Below, piece by piece: positions 10,470 to 18,329 of a stretch of 44,483 bases of DNA. Position 1 is the first letter of the stretch; every line of letters begins with the position of its first letter. The position numbers and the translations under genes are program-made. The notes below the pieces were generated by a model. That model did no database searches, was not told the DNA's origin, and saw only the letters and a program-made list of their open reading frames with translations. Source of the DNA: Bradyrhizobium guangdongense (GTDB lineage: Bacteria; Pseudomonadota; Alphaproteobacteria; Rhizobiales; Xanthobacteraceae); the NCBI RefSeq assembly GCF_006483445.1, contig NZ_PPPT01000152.1:1-44483 (forward strand). The letters are read 5' to 3'.

Positions 10470-12050
10470 TCAGCCTTTGGCAAGGGGGATGGCAACGAAG
10501 CGCGACTGTCCGCCGCTCTTCACGCGCATCAAAACGCTGTTCTTGTTGTCGGTGCGCGCCGCGTTGATCGCGTCACGCACGTCACCGGCCGTCGTCACGC
10601 TCTTGCCGGCGACCTCGAGAATCACGTCGCCTTCCTTGAAGCCGCGTTCGGCCGCAGCGCTCTTCGGATCGACCTGGGTGACCACGACGCCGTCCTTGCC
10701 GGCGCCGGCCACGCTGTTGGCCGGAGCAACCGTCATGCCGAGCTTCGGCACGTCGGTGCCCTTGTCCGGAGCCTTCTTGCTATCATCGGTGTCGGCCTTG
10801 GCCTCGACCGTGTTCGGCAACTGGCCGAGCGTCAGGTTCACGACCTTGTCCTGGCCCTTGTGCAGCACATTGAGCTTCACGGACGCCCCGGGAGGCATAC
10901 CGCCGATGGTCCGAGCGAGCTCGCGCGCATCCTTCACGGTCTCGCCGTTCACCGAGGTGATGACGTCGCCGGATTCGATGCCGGCCTTGGCGGCCGGACC
11001 GTTGGCCTGCGGCTCCGCAACCAGCGCGCCTTCGGCCTTCTTCATGCCGAGGCTGTCGGCGATGTCAGGCGTCACGGGCTGGATCTGCACACCGATCCAG
11101 CCGCGGCTCACCGAGCCCTTGTCCTTGAGCGCGGCAACGACGGTCTTCACCGTCGAGGCGGGAATCGAGAACGCGATGCCGACGCTGCCGCCTGATGGCG
11201 AGTAGATCGCGGTGTTCACGCCCATCACGTCGCCGTCGATGTTGAAGGCCGGACCGCCGGAATTGCCCTTGTTCACGGGCGCGTCGATCTGGATGAAATC
11301 GTCATACGGGCCGTTGCCGATGTCGCGGCCGACGGCCGAGACGATGCCGGCGGTCACCGTGCCGCCGAGGCCGAAGGGATTGCCGACCGCGAGCACCCAG
11401 TCGCCGATGCGCGGCTTGCCGTCGGCAAGCTTTGCAAACGGGAAGTTCGAGCCGCCCTCGACCTTGATCAAGGCGAGGTCGGTGCGCTGGTCGGTGCCGA
11501 TCACCTTGGCGGTGTAGGTCTTGCCATCGTCGGTTACGACCTCGACCTTGTCGGCGCCGTCGACCACGTGGTTGTTGGTCACGGCAAAGCCGTCAGCGGA
11601 GATGAAGAAGCCCGAGCCCTGGCCGGTGACGGCGCGCCCGCCGCCGCGCGGACCACCGCGCAGGCCGGGAACGCCATCCGGACCGCCGAAGCGGCGAAAA
11701 AAGCGCTCCATCGGGGAGCCCGGCTGGAACGGCGAGTCGTCATTGTTGTCGTCGTTGCTGGCGGAGGCCTTTTCCTTGATGTTGACCTTCACCGACATCA
11801 CCGACGGCTTCACACGCTCGACCACGTCGGCGAAGCCGACGGGACGTTCGACCTTGCGAACCTCGGTGTTGACCTGCGCATGCGCCGGGCTGGTGAACAG
11901 GTCCGACGGCGAGGTCGGGCTGAAGCCATAGGCGGCAAGGCCGAGCCCGGCCGCGACCGAAGCCATCAGCGCAAACTTGCGCGCAGAGAACAGCGACCGG
12001 CGGGGCTGCCGGTAAGACGGGAGGTTCGAGAGATCGGAACGGTCGGTCAT
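10470..12050 (-). CDS. HtrA/DegP-type Do serine protease
   Basis: Periplasmic protease-chaperone of 526 residues that degrades misfolded envelope proteins. An N-terminal TM/signal segment (residues 23-42) ends near an AHA cleavage-like site. Next come a Gly-rich linker, a trypsin-like domain with catalytic triad His161 (VTNNHVVDG), Asp191 (RTDLALI) and Ser264 (NKGNSGGPAF), and two PDZ domains (about 310-390 and 430-520). The start at 12050 is preferred over an upstream in-frame start at 12116 because GGAG precedes it and the basic-then-hydrophobic leader starts there. Bradyrhizobia carry several DegP paralogues, so no specific symbol is given. A terminator at 10291-10328 follows it. Confidence 0.95.
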   Translation of the reverse strand: MTDRSDLSNLPSYRQPRRSLFSARKFALMASVAAGLGLAAYGFSPTSPSDLFTSPAHAQVNTEVRKVERPVGFADVVERVKPSVMSVKVNIKEKASASNDDNNDDSPFQPGSPMERFFRRFGGPDGVPGLRGGPRGGGRAVTGQGSGFFISADGFAVTNNHVVDGADKVEVVTDDGKTYTAKVIGTDQRTDLALIKVEGGSNFPFAKLADGKPRIGDWVLAVGNPFGLGGTVTAGIVSAVGRDIGNGPYDDFIQIDAPVNKGNSGGPAFNIDGDVMGVNTAIYSPSGGSVGIAFSIPASTVKTVVAALKDKGSVSRGWIGVQIQPVTPDIADSLGMKKAEGALVAEPQANGPAAKAGIESGDVITSVNGETVKDARELARTIGGMPPGASVKLNVLHKGQDKVVNLTLGQLPNTVEAKADTDDSKKAPDKGTDVPKLGMTVAPANSVAGAGKDGVVVTQVDPKSAAAERGFKEGDVILEVAGKSVTTAGDVRDAINAARTDNKNSVLMRVKSGGQSRFVAIPLAKG

Positions 12051-12230
12051 GCAGAGGTCTCCAGGGCCATGAATTCCTTTTGGTGCGGATTGCCAGCACC
12101 TTACGGACCCAAACATGGGGTCTTGCGCCTTACCGTGCGCTGGCGGCGGAGTTAAACTTTTGTAATGAAGGGCAATGCCGGATGCGGCAGTTTGGCGCAG
12201 ACAAAAGTCGTGGTGTAACAGGAACTTAAG

Positions 12231-12257
12231 CGGGCTGAGCGGAAAGCGCTCTGCCCG
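12231..12257 (-). terminator. candidate terminator after the chemotaxis receptor gene
   Basis: Immediately past the stop of the minus-strand receptor gene, GCCCG/CGGGC and CGCTC/GAGCG form a 10-bp stem with one mismatch and a 5-nt loop. The following tract (CTTAAGTTCC) is only weakly T-rich, so termination efficiency is uncertain. The remaining bases to 12050 are the probable htrA promoter region, in which I see no convincing -35/-10 pair. Confidence 0.5.
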
Positions 12258-12260
12258 GGT

Positions 12261-13604
12261 TTAGCTGGCCCTGACGCTGGCGATGAATTCGCCGACTTCG
12301 CGCTTCAGGACTTCGGCCTGCTGCGACAGGTCGACGGCCGAATCACGCGCCTCCGCCGCCATCCGTCCGGTCTGGGACGAACTCGCGGTGATCTGGCCGA
12401 TGTGATTGGAGACATCGAGCGTGCCGCGCGCGGCGGTCTGGGCGCTGGAGGTGATCTCCTGGGTCGCATTGCGCTGCTGCGTCGTATCGACCTCGATGCC
12501 GGACATGATCGAGGAGATCTCCGACAGCGTCTTCGAGATGGCGTCGATCGCGCCGCGCGTCTCGGCGGTGATGCCCTGGATGCTCGCGACGTGCGAGGTG
12601 ATCTCCTCCGTCGCCTTGCTGGTCTGATGCGCGAGGCTCTTCACCTCGGAGGCCACCACCGCAAAACCCTTGCCGGCCTCGCCTGCCCGCGCCGCCTCGA
12701 TGGTGGCGTTGAGCGCGAGCAGATTGGTCTGCGAGGCGATGGCCTGCACCAGCTGCACGACCTCGCCGATCTTGTCGGCGGCATCGGACAGCGTGTGGAT
12801 GGTGTCGCGGCTCTTCTCGGCCTGCGCGGCCGCACCCTCGGCGCGCTGGGTCGCATCGGTGACGCGGCGACTGATGGTGCCGATGGAGTTCGTCATCTCC
12901 CCGGTCGTAACAGCCACCGTCTGCACGCTGGTCGAGGCCTGGCTCGCGGCGCTCGCCACCGCATTGGCCTTGCTGCTGGTTTCGTTGGCGACATCCGACA
13001 ACGTCTCGGCGTTGCTCTTCAGATGCACCGCCGACGAAGCCACGCTGTCGACGACTCCTGCGACGAGCTCGTTGAATCCCTTGATCCGGGCATCGAGGAA
13101 TTTTGATCGCTCGGCCTGGTGCTGCGCCTCCTGCAATTGCTGCTCGGTCAGCCGGCGCCGCTCGACGCCGTTGGTCTTGAACACTTCGAGCGCGCCGGCG
13201 AGCAGCCCGATCTCGTTGGTACCGCCGAGGCCCGGGATCGGCGTCTCGAACTTCTGGTCGGCGACCTCGCGCATCGCATGCACGATCGCTTCGAGCGGAC
13301 GCAAGATGCCGTTGCGAACGGCAAACCAGGTCGTAAGGCAGATCGCGAAAGCGACGATGGCGATCACGCCGCACGCGATCAGGAAGTAGGAAAACGCCGC
13401 CTGGGCCTGCTGATAGATCAGCATCGCATGATCGCGCGCCGGACCGCTGAGCGCGGCGAAGTCGGCCGACAGGCCGGTGATCTGGTTGTTGAGATAGAGC
13501 ACGGCGACAAACCCGGTGCCGCCTCCGATGCCAAGCAGGAACAATAGAGCCGCGACGACGGCTCCGACCAGGAAGCGGATCGTCAGTTTGCTGTCGGAGA
13601 ACAT
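12261..13604 (-). CDS. methyl-accepting chemotaxis protein
   Basis: About 447 residues. Two TM segments (about 9-38 and 74-100) enclose only some 35 periplasmic residues, too few for a standard ligand-binding domain. They are followed by HAMP and a long signalling coiled coil whose hairpin tip is canonical (ASQTNLLALNATIEAARAGEAGKGFAVVASEVK). There is no C-terminal CheR/CheB-binding pentapeptide. The start at ATG 13604 is chosen because it opens just before the first TM; the open frame reaches an unlikely TTG at 13658. The receptor probably senses membrane, energy or cytoplasmic signals. No che genes lie nearby. Confidence 0.92.
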   Translation of the reverse strand: MFSDSKLTIRFLVGAVVAALLFLLGIGGGTGFVAVLYLNNQITGLSADFAALSGPARDHAMLIYQQAQAAFSYFLIACGVIAIVAFAICLTTWFAVRNGILRPLEAIVHAMREVADQKFETPIPGLGGTNEIGLLAGALEVFKTNGVERRRLTEQQLQEAQHQAERSKFLDARIKGFNELVAGVVDSVASSAVHLKSNAETLSDVANETSSKANAVASAASQASTSVQTVAVTTGEMTNSIGTISRRVTDATQRAEGAAAQAEKSRDTIHTLSDAADKIGEVVQLVQAIASQTNLLALNATIEAARAGEAGKGFAVVASEVKSLAHQTSKATEEITSHVASIQGITAETRGAIDAISKTLSEISSIMSGIEVDTTQQRNATQEITSSAQTAARGTLDVSNHIGQITASSSQTGRMAAEARDSAVDLSQQAEVLKREVGEFIASVRAS

Positions 13605-13708
13605 CGGGATGACTCGTCTGGAAGGAAGCGCGGCAAGACACTTCCAGACAATGGTCAAAATAGCATGAAGCGAATGTGCGTCGCGCTGCCCTGCGTATCT
13701 CTACGCGG

Positions 13709-14194
13709 CTACGGGCTCGATTTGGCGTCGTCGGACATCAGCGCGGCGAGTCTTGCCTCTTCGTCTGGCGTGAGCGGCGGCGCTGGTACGTCTGCACCGC
13801 CCTGCGAGCGACGCCGGATCTGAAACCACAGCGCGATACCGCCGAGCGCGAGCACGACCGGCGTGAGCAGCCACAGCAACAGGGTCTGGCGTTCGAAGCG
13901 CGGCTTCAAGAGCACGAACTCGCCGTAACGGGCGACGAGAAATTCGATCACTTGCGAATTGCTGTCACCGGCGCCGATCCGCTCGCGCACCAGGAGCCGC
14001 AGATCGCGCGCCAGCGGCGCCTCGGAATCGTCGATCGACTGGTTCTGGCAGACCATGCAGCGCAGTTCGCGCGACAGCTCGCGGGCGCGCGCTTCCTTGG
14101 CAGGATCGGACATGATCTCGTCGGGCTGCACGGCGTGCACGGCCGGCAGACCGAGCAGCACCAGCGCGACGATGGCCGCCATCATCCGACGCAT
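13709..14194 (-). CDS. ccmH: cytochrome c maturation protein CcmH (CycL)
   Basis: Membrane-anchored periplasmic thiol oxidoreductase of 161 residues that keeps the apocytochrome c CXXCH motif reduced for heme attachment. A signal peptide (residues 1-21) is followed by the LRCMVCQNQSI motif with Cys46 and Cys49, and there is a C-terminal TM segment (about 104-126). It is the last gene of the ccmIEFH cluster, starting 4 bases after the ccmF stop. This matches the cycHJKL order first described in Bradyrhizobium. A 104-bp gap separates it from the receptor gene. Confidence 0.95.
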   Translation of the reverse strand: MRRMMAAIVALVLLGLPAVHAVQPDEIMSDPAKEARARELSRELRCMVCQNQSIDDSEAPLARDLRLLVRERIGAGDSNSQVIEFLVARYGEFVLLKPRFERQTLLLWLLTPVVLALGGIALWFQIRRRSQGGADVPAPPLTPDEEARLAALMSDDAKSSP

Positions 14195-14198
14195 CAGA

Positions 14199-16181
14199 TC
14201 ACTCCGCCGGCTGGAGGCGCTGCTGCGCCCGCGCCGGCTTTGGCGCGCCGACGCGCAGGCGCCGGTCCGACAGCGACAGCACGCCGCCGAGCGCCATCAG
14301 CACCGGGCCCCACCAGATCAGGAGCACCAGCGGCTTGTGATAGATGCGCACGGCGATGGCGCCCTCAGCCGTGACGTCGCCGAGCGAGACATAGAGCTGG
14401 CTGGCTCCGCTGGTCAGGAGTGCGGCTTCCGTGGTCGACGATCCCCGCGTGGTAAAGCTGCGCTTCGACGGGGTCATGACACTGACCTTGTCGCCATCGC
14501 GGCTGACAGCGAATTCCGCGATCATCTCGCGAAAGTTCGGCCCCTGGCGCTGAAACAGGCCGTCGAGCTTCAATTCGTAGCCGGCGACTTTTGCGACGTC
14601 GTCGGGCTTCATGGTGCCGATATATTCGCTGTTCCAGGTGGTCTCGCAGACGATGCCGATCAGCGCGACGCCAAGGCCGGCATGTGCCAGCGATGTACCC
14701 CAGGCCGAACGCGGCAAGCCCCGCGCACGCCGCATTGCCGTCCCGAACGGGACACGGAACAGCCCGGCGCGCTCGACGAGATCGCTCACCGAGCCCAGGA
14801 TGACGAAGACCGCCAGCGCAATCGCGGGCGCCGCCAGCGCGCTGCCGCCGCGCGTCCAGGCCCACACCAGAGCGAGCACGAGCAACGCGCCGATGCCGGC
14901 CGCGATCAGCCGCTGCGCCGCGCCCAGGATATCGCCGCGCTTCCAGGCCAGCAGCGGCCCAAAGGGCACGGCGATCAGGAGCGGCACGAATAGCGGTCCG
15001 AAGGTCAGGTTGAAGAACGGCGCGCCGACAGAGATCTTTTCGCCGGTCAGCACTTCCAGCGCGAGCGGATAGAGCGTTCCGACCAGCACGGTCGCGCAGG
15101 CCGTGGTGAGGAAGAGGTTGTTCAGCACCAGCGCGCCCTCGCGCGAGATCGGCGCGAACAATCCGCCCTGCTTCAGCGAGGAGGCGCGCGCGGCATAGAG
15201 ACTGAGACTGCCGCCGATGAAGACGCAGAGAATGAGCAGAATGAACACGCCGCGGGTGGGATCGCTTGCAAAGGCATGCACGGAGGTGAGCACGCCGGAG
15301 CGCACCAGGAAGGTGCCGAGCAGCGACAGCGAGAAGGTCAGGATCGACAGCAAAATCGTCCAGACCTTGAGCGCGTTGCGCTTCTCCATCACCAACGCCG
15401 AATGCAAGAGCGCGGTGCCGGCAAGCCAGGGCATCAGCGAGGCGTTCTCGACCGGATCCCAGAACCACCAGCCGCCCCAGCCGAGTTCGTAATAGGCCCA
15501 GTAGGAGCCCATCGCGATGCCGAGGGTGAGGAAGATCCAGGCCATCAACGTCCACGGCCGCACCCAGCGCGCCCAGGCCGCATCGATGCGGCCTTCCATC
15601 AGCGCGGCAATCGCAAACGAGAACGAGATCGAGAAACCGACATAGCCGAGATAGAGCATCGGTGGGTGTACGGCGAGGCCGATGTCCTGCAGCACCGGAT
15701 TGAGATCGCGTCCCTCAAGCGGCGGATTGGCGATGCGCAGGAACGGGTTCGAGGTCACCAGGATGAAGAGATAGAAGGCGCTGGCGACCCAGGCCTGCAC
15801 GGCCAGCACATGCGCGCGTAGCGACAGCGGCAGATTGTTGCCGAAGAGCGCGACGAGGCCGCCGAACAGCGCCAGGATCGACACCCACAGCAGCATCGAG
15901 CCTTCATGGTTCCCCCACACGCCGGTGATCTTGTAGATCAAGGGCTTCATGGAATGCGAATTCTCGTAGACGTTGGCGACCGAGAAATCGGACGCAACGT
16001 GCAACGTCACGAGCGCGGTGAAGGACGCGCCGACGAACAGGAGCTGCGCGAGCGCGGTCGAGCGCGCGACGTTCATCAGCGCGGCGTCGTTCAGCCGCGC
16101 GCCAATCAGGGGAACGATCGACTGGATCAGCGCCAGCGCGAGCGCCAGCACCAGCGCGTAATGGCCGGACTCCGCGATCAC
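14199..16181 (-). CDS. ccmF: heme lyase subunit CcmF (CycK)
   Basis: Polytopic inner-membrane protein of about 660 residues that, with CcmH and CcmI, attaches heme to apocytochrome c. It carries the tryptophan-rich WWD signature (WGGWWFWDPVENASLMPW) and more than a dozen hydrophobic helices. The start is a GTG at 16181 that overlaps the ccmE TGA stop as GTGA (16178-16181), giving the expected N-terminus IAESGHYALVLAL. The frame stays open to 16247, but that extension lies inside ccmE and is charged and non-hydrophobic. Translation is probably coupled to ccmE. Confidence 0.96.
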   Translation of the reverse strand: MIAESGHYALVLALALALIQSIVPLIGARLNDAALMNVARSTALAQLLFVGASFTALVTLHVASDFSVANVYENSHSMKPLIYKITGVWGNHEGSMLLWVSILALFGGLVALFGNNLPLSLRAHVLAVQAWVASAFYLFILVTSNPFLRIANPPLEGRDLNPVLQDIGLAVHPPMLYLGYVGFSISFSFAIAALMEGRIDAAWARWVRPWTLMAWIFLTLGIAMGSYWAYYELGWGGWWFWDPVENASLMPWLAGTALLHSALVMEKRNALKVWTILLSILTFSLSLLGTFLVRSGVLTSVHAFASDPTRGVFILLILCVFIGGSLSLYAARASSLKQGGLFAPISREGALVLNNLFLTTACATVLVGTLYPLALEVLTGEKISVGAPFFNLTFGPLFVPLLIAVPFGPLLAWKRGDILGAAQRLIAAGIGALLVLALVWAWTRGGSALAAPAIALAVFVILGSVSDLVERAGLFRVPFGTAMRRARGLPRSAWGTSLAHAGLGVALIGIVCETTWNSEYIGTMKPDDVAKVAGYELKLDGLFQRQGPNFREMIAEFAVSRDGDKVSVMTPSKRSFTTRGSSTTEAALLTSGASQLYVSLGDVTAEGAIAVRIYHKPLVLLIWWGPVLMALGGVLSLSDRRLRVGAPKPARAQQRLQPAE

Positions 16182-16666
16182 CGCACGGCTCCCTTCGGTT
16201 CGCCCTGCGCGGTCACTCCGGGCTTTGCGCCGTAATCGTCCTTCCAATGGCCCTGCTTCTTGAGGGCGTCGGCGACTTCCTTGGGCATGTAGGTCTCGTC
16301 GTGCTTGGCGAGCACTGTGTCGGCCTTGAACACGCCATTGGCATCAAGCGCGCCTTCGGCGACGACGCCCTGCCCTTCGCGGAACAGGTCGGGCAAGATG
16401 CCCTTGTAGGCCACGGGGAGCTTTGCGTTGCCGTCGGCGACCTCGAAGGTGATAGCGAGATTGTCGCCGCGCTGGAGCGAGCCGGGCTGCACCAGGCCGC
16501 CGAGACGAAACCGCTTGCCGGGCTCGACGTGCTTCTCGGCGACCATGGTCGGCGTCGAGAAGAACACGATGGAGTCGCGGAGCGCGTTCAGCACCAGGGC
16601 TGCCGCAAGCGCGAGCACGGCGAGTGAGCCTCCGATGATGGTCATACGTCGCTGCTTGCGCGTCAT
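16178..16666 (-). CDS. ccmE: heme chaperone CcmE (CycJ)
   Basis: Periplasmic, membrane-anchored heme chaperone of 162 residues that receives heme from CcmC and delivers it to CcmF. It shows an N-terminal TM anchor (about 9-30), an OB-fold region, and the heme-binding signature LAKHDETYMP with the covalent-attachment His122 and Tyr126. The flexible hydrophilic C-tail is typical. It sits between ccmI (37-base gap) and ccmF (four-base overlap). Length and key residues are normal for the family. Confidence 0.97.
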   Translation of the reverse strand: MTRKQRRMTIIGGSLAVLALAAALVLNALRDSIVFFSTPTMVAEKHVEPGKRFRLGGLVQPGSLQRGDNLAITFEVADGNAKLPVAYKGILPDLFREGQGVVAEGALDANGVFKADTVLAKHDETYMPKEVADALKKQGHWKDDYGAKPGVTAQGEPKGAVR

Positions 16667-16703
16667 GGCAAATGTCTTCCCGAGCTAAATCGTCCTGGGA
16701 TCG

Positions 16704-17825
16704 TCATCCATCGAGCCCCATAGTCTTCAGGCCCTCGTTGAGCTGACGCAACCGATCGGCGTCGTTGGCAACGGCCTGGCGCGCATCCGTCAGCGCCGCC
16801 TTCGCCTTGTCGCGCTCGCCCATCACGAGATAGGCGCGCACCAGACGCAGCCAGCCCTCGACGTCGTCGCCATTCTGCTTCAGCCGCGTGGCGAGACGCT
16901 CGACCATGCCGCGCACCATCGCGCTGCGGTCGCCCTCGTTCATGTCCTTGGCCGCAGCCAGCGTCTCATCCGAGAGCGCGGGCGCCACGGTGCCGCCACC
17001 GACCCGCGTCAGCGAGGTCTGCACCAGCGGACGCCACGGCGCATCGGCCGGCGCCTTTGCGAGCAGCGCGCGCCAGATCTTTGCCGCATCGTCCTTGCGG
17101 CCGTCCTGCTCGGCGGCGAGGCCGAGGAAGTAATTTGCCTTCGGCTCGTCGGCGTTGAGCGCGACGGCGCGCTCGAACTCGCTCTTGGCTTCGGCCGTCA
17201 CGACGCCACCTGCCGCTGCCGACAAGGCCTCGCCGAGATCGGAATGGCGCTCGGCGTTCTCGCCGCCATAGGTCAGCACGTTGCGATAGGCGCGCACGGC
17301 GTCGTCATAGCGACCGAGCCGCTCCAGCACCGGCGCCAGCACGTTCCAGCCGCGGCCGTCGGTCGGGTTCTTCTCCAGATGCTGCTCGACCTGCGTCACC
17401 AGGTTTTCGAGCGACTGCGCCATGTTGGGCGCGCGGCTACGCTCGGCGAGCGGAAAGTCGTGCAACTGCGGCGAGCCCAGCCGCCCGTAGACGCCGATGG
17501 CGACGAGCGGCAATCCGACCAGCGCCAGCACGGCCGCGACTCGCCGCCATTTCACATTGGACTGGCCGGCGGAGGCCTGTTCCACGCCGGCGGCGGCCAA
17601 CAGCCGGCGGCCGATCTCGATCCGCGCCGCCTCGGCTTCGGGGCCGGCGATCAGGCCCGCGGCAAGGTCCCGCTCGACCTCGGCGAGCTGGTCCTTGTAG
17701 ACCACAGTCTCGCTGCCCTGACCTTCAAGGCTTTGGTTCGCCGCGCGGTTGCCGCGGCCGAGCGGCCAGAGCACGGCGAAAATCGCCGCGACCGTCATCA
17801 GCGCGAACACGAACCAAAGCGTCAT
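16704..17825 (-). CDS. ccmI: cytochrome c maturation protein CcmI (CycH)
   Basis: Apocytochrome c chaperone of about 373 residues and first gene of the ccmIEFH operon. Two N-terminal TM helices (about 2-22 and 95-115) bracket a cytoplasmic loop with a leucine-zipper-like character. The C-terminal periplasmic half carries TPR motifs (AVRAYRNVLTYGGENAERHSDLGEAL, SEFERAVALNADEPKANYFLGLAAE) that bind apocytochrome. The start at 17825 begins MTLWFVFALMTVAAIF, the typical N-terminus; the longer frame to 17906 adds basic residues and overlaps the upstream palindrome. That palindrome (17896-17917) may be an operator for this operon. Confidence 0.94.
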   Translation of the reverse strand: MTLWFVFALMTVAAIFAVLWPLGRGNRAANQSLEGQGSETVVYKDQLAEVERDLAAGLIAGPEAEAARIEIGRRLLAAAGVEQASAGQSNVKWRRVAAVLALVGLPLVAIGVYGRLGSPQLHDFPLAERSRAPNMAQSLENLVTQVEQHLEKNPTDGRGWNVLAPVLERLGRYDDAVRAYRNVLTYGGENAERHSDLGEALSAAAGGVVTAEAKSEFERAVALNADEPKANYFLGLAAEQDGRKDDAAKIWRALLAKAPADAPWRPLVQTSLTRVGGGTVAPALSDETLAAAKDMNEGDRSAMVRGMVERLATRLKQNGDDVEGWLRLVRAYLVMGERDKAKAALTDARQAVANDADRLRQLNEGLKTMGLDG

Positions 17826-17895
17826 CAGGCAGGTTTCCGGCAAAGCGCGCGACGCGCGCCGATACCGTCGCTTTACACCACGCCTCGGCGGGGCG

Positions 17896-17917
17896 CCAAT
17901 TGACAATTGTCAATTGG
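17896..17917. promoter_or_regulatory. 22-bp perfect palindrome, probable operator upstream of ccmI
   Basis: A perfect dyad whose left half is CCAATTGACAA and right half its exact complement, with no spacer. It contains three CAATTG units and a TTGACA in each orientation. It lies 71-92 bp upstream of the ccmI start in an otherwise GC-rich 135-bp gap. This layout is typical of a dimeric winged-helix (MarR-like) or similar repressor site. Which protein binds is unknown, and no MarR gene is present in the window. Confidence 0.6.
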
Positions 17918-17960
17918 GCGCGACCGCGATCGGGGGTCGAAACGGTGCTGAACCAACGGC

Positions 17961-18230
17961 TTAGGCGACCTCGAACTCGACGCTGCGGGCAGCGTCCTCG
18001 CCGTGTCCGTCGAGCGCCCTCAGGAAATAGGTTCCGGGCCTGACCGTCTCGGGCAGATGGATTCGCAGCGCGCCGACGGGAACGGGCGAAGCGATTGTCG
18101 CGACCGGCTCGACGAGCTGCCGGCCGCTGGCCTTCTCGACCAGCACGACCTTGGCCCTCACCATCAACCTGCGATAGGTCGCCGAGATCACGCGGTTCTC
18201 AATTTCCACGAAGCTGATGACGGGTTTCAT
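17961..18230 (-). CDS. conserved-looking hypothetical protein, 89 aa
   Basis: I do not recognise this protein. It has 89 residues, no signal peptide or TM segment, and a predicted all-beta pattern of alternating hydrophobic residues (RAKVVLVEKAS, GALRIHLPE, GTYFLRALDG, SVEFEVA), resembling a small immunoglobulin-like or carbohydrate-binding-like sandwich. Codon use fits neighbouring genes. It lies between the gene at 18330-19721 and ccmI, in the same orientation, and its leader carries a strong hairpin (18240-18290) that could attenuate expression. Confidence 0.7.
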   Translation of the reverse strand: MKPVISFVEIENRVISATYRRLMVRAKVVLVEKASGRQLVEPVATIASPVPVGALRIHLPETVRPGTYFLRALDGHGEDAARSVEFEVA

Positions 18231-18239
18231 GCGCCCACA

Positions 18240-18290
18240 AAAACAGTTGTCCCGGCTGTTGCGCGGACCGTACGGTTCGCAACGGACAAC
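18240..18290 (-). terminator. terminator-like hairpin in the leader of the 89-aa gene
   Basis: On the minus strand GTTGTCC + GTTGCG (18290-18278) pairs with CGCAAC (18263-18258) and GGACAAC (18252-18246), with a 5-nt bulge and an inner CCGTACGG palindrome (18268-18275). The T-rich tract TGTTTTTGTG follows at once. It fits a rho-independent terminator for the upstream gene (stop at 18330). Because it ends only about ten bases before the 89-aa gene's ATG, it must be bypassed or regulated if both genes are co-transcribed. Confidence 0.6.
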
Positions 18291-18329
18291 GTCAACCGTA
18301 AATTGTAGGCAGAAAAATTTCGCGCAGAA

